A DNA stretch of 5,448 bases from Bacillota bacterium (lineage in GTDB: Bacteria; Bacillota; Sulfobacillia; Symbiobacteriales; Symbiobacteriaceae). The position numbers and the translations under genes are program-made. Shown one piece after another: positions 4,320 through 5,448 of this stretch; the stretch's first letter is position 1, and every line of letters begins with the position of its first letter. The stretch is taken from assembly GCA_028287415.1 (NCBI GenBank), contig JAQBPS010000204.1:1-5448 (forward strand), written 5' to 3'. Under the pieces are notes generated by a model. The model was not told the origin of the DNA. It saw nothing but the letters and a program-made list of their open reading frames with translations, and made no database searches.

Positions 4320-5448
4320 TTACTTGCGGGCGGTGGCGACGAGCTCGTGAATCCGGCCCTTCCCGACCAGGTTGACAAAGCCGCCGATCCGCGGGCCGTG
4401 GCTGGCGCCCAGGAGCACTCCGTACAGCATCTGGAAGAAGTCCTTTGGCTGGTAGCCGTGCCCCTTGGCGATGCTGAACACGCCGGTCTGAATGGCGTCG
4501 GCATCATCGGTGGTGTCGATCAGCCGGTCAAACTCCGCCACCATTTCCCACTGCTCGTCGGTGAGCACGGGCGTCTCCCGGGTCGGGAGGATGAAGTCCT
4601 CGTAGTAGCTGATCGCCTTCGCCAGCAATTCCCGCACGAAGTCCTCGTTCGCGGTGATGCGGTCACGGCCGAAGCTGCGGCCGAGATACTCGATCAGCTG
4701 ATCCGGCTCCGTCACGCTGATTGCATTTACGAGGTTGATGATGTCCGAGTAGCGGAGGCCGCCGAGGTCCGGGCGGTCCCCGTGATAATAGATGAACCGG
4801 TATTGCGCGTCTTCCTTGGTCATCGTGAGGGTCTCGTCCGTGTACTGGATGATGCTGTCGGTGCCCAGCTTCTTCTGCTGCTTGGGGTTCTTGAACATCA
4901 GCAGGTTCAGCGAGTCTTGCGTACCCCAGCGGCCCCAGTTCTCCATGGAGATGCCGGCGCCGACGGACTTGCTGATCTTGCGGCCTTCCTCAGTGAGGAA
5001 CAGCTCGTACATCATCGTGACCGGTGGCTTGCCGCCGATGATCTTGACGATCTCGCTGGAAAGCTTGGCTGAATCGATCAGGTCCTTGCCGTGCATTTCG
5101 AAGTTCACGCCGAAGACATACCAGCGCAGGGCCCAGTCGGCCTTCCAGAAGAACTTGCCCCGTCCGCCGAGCGCACTCTGCGTGCCGCGGTGGCCGCAGC
5201 CCGTGGTGCCCTTATGCTCGCCAACGCAAGCGTAGGTCACGGTCGCTTCATCCGCGCTGTAGTCCTCGACGCGCGTGGTGTTCACCTTGCCACACTGCTC
5301 GCAGATCGGCAGCCAGGGGAACCAGCCGGCCCGGTTCTCCTCGCGCATGGTGGGGAGAATCAGATCCATGATCTCCTTCATATGCTTGAACATCTTGCGG
5401 ATGCCATCGTCAAACGTGCCGTTGGCGTAGCACTCGGTGGCGGACTTG
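4320..5448 (-). CDS. lysS: Class I lysyl-tRNA synthetase, N-terminal part off the window
   Basis: This enzyme charges tRNA-Lys with lysine in the cytoplasm. The visible 375 residues are the C-terminal two-thirds to three-quarters of a protein normally about 500-550 long; the HIGH motif lies beyond the right edge. Recognition rests on GWFPWLPICEQCGKV with a C-x2-C pair, a second cysteine pair (YAC...TGCGHRG), FEMHGKDLIDSAKLSSEIV, and the KMSKS-type loop KISKS (4965-4979) in EEGRKISKSVG. The KISKS loop and overall pattern are those of the class I (Rossmann-fold) LysRS found in archaea and some bacteria, not the common class II enzyme. The remainder is the helical anticodon-binding region, ending GRIHELVATARK. 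The reading frame stays open to the window edge, so the first in-window ATG (5391-5393) is not the start. It is called lysS in many databases and lysK in some literature. Confidence 0.95.
   Translation of the reverse strand, partial: KSATECYANGTFDDGIRKMFKHMKEIMDLILPTMREENRAGWFPWLPICEQCGKVNTTRVEDYSADEATVTYACVGEHKGTTGCGHRGTQSALGGRGKFFWKADWALRWYVFGVNFEMHGKDLIDSAKLSSEIVKIIGGKPPVTMMYELFLTEEGRKISKSVGAGISMENWGRWGTQDSLNLLMFKNPKQQKKLGTDSIIQYTDETLTMTKEDAQYRFIYYHGDRPDLGGLRYSDIINLVNAISVTEPDQLIEYLGRSFGRDRITANEDFVRELLAKAISYYEDFILPTRETPVLTDEQWEMVAEFDRLIDTTDDADAIQTGVFSIAKGHGYQPKDFFQMLYGVLLGASHGPRIGGFVNLVGKGRIHELVATARK

Noticed and set aside
4347..5072. Plus-strand 241-residue open frame opposite lysS
   Set aside because: Antisense of a clearly conserved class I LysRS, with compositional bias typical of high-GC shadow frames.

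Overview
The window looks like a chromosomal segment of a high-GC bacterium that uses strong AGGAG-type ribosome binding sites, GTG and TTG starts, a textbook sigma-A promoter and U-tailed intrinsic terminators. With a class I lysyl-tRNA synthetase, this fits a GC-rich Gram-positive such as a Symbiobacterium-like Firmicute. That placement is inference, since no rRNA or other marker gene is present. I see no mobile element, CRISPR array, tRNA or rRNA.

Layout: seven genes, six on the minus strand. At the left (1-1784) is a three-gene minus-strand operon reading leftward: a PaaX-type repressor (966-1784), a 100-residue EthD-family protein (631-933) and an enoyl-CoA hydratase (1-626, C-terminus cut by the window edge). 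The gaps are 32 and 4 nt, with good ribosome binding sites and no internal terminator. The set reads as a locally regulated acyl-CoA or aromatic-acid catabolic unit.

Next, also on minus, is a solitary TPR-repeat protein (1961-2902). It has its own near-consensus promoter (2938-2966) and a very stable 3' stem-loop without a U-tract (1874-1910). Upstream of it is a minus-strand winged-helix regulator with a C-terminal cysteine cluster of the SufR/COG2345 type (3050-3706), ended by a classic intrinsic terminator (3001-3029).

A roughly 200-nt AT-richer region (3707-3906) separates this regulator from the only plus-strand gene, an 89-residue protein with a CxxC...CxxxH putative zinc site (3907-4176). 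That gene converges on the 3' end of a class I lysyl-tRNA synthetase gene (4320-5448, N-terminus off the right edge). Between them is a perfect 38-nt palindrome (4268-4305) that acts as terminator, mainly for the synthetase.

The most interesting parts are the divergent regulator/small zinc protein pair, where an imperfect palindrome covers the regulator's extended -10 element, and the PaaX-EthD-hydratase operon, where a small EthD protein of unknown reaction sits between the repressor and a complete crotonase active site. I did not find convincing evidence of a wholly new system.
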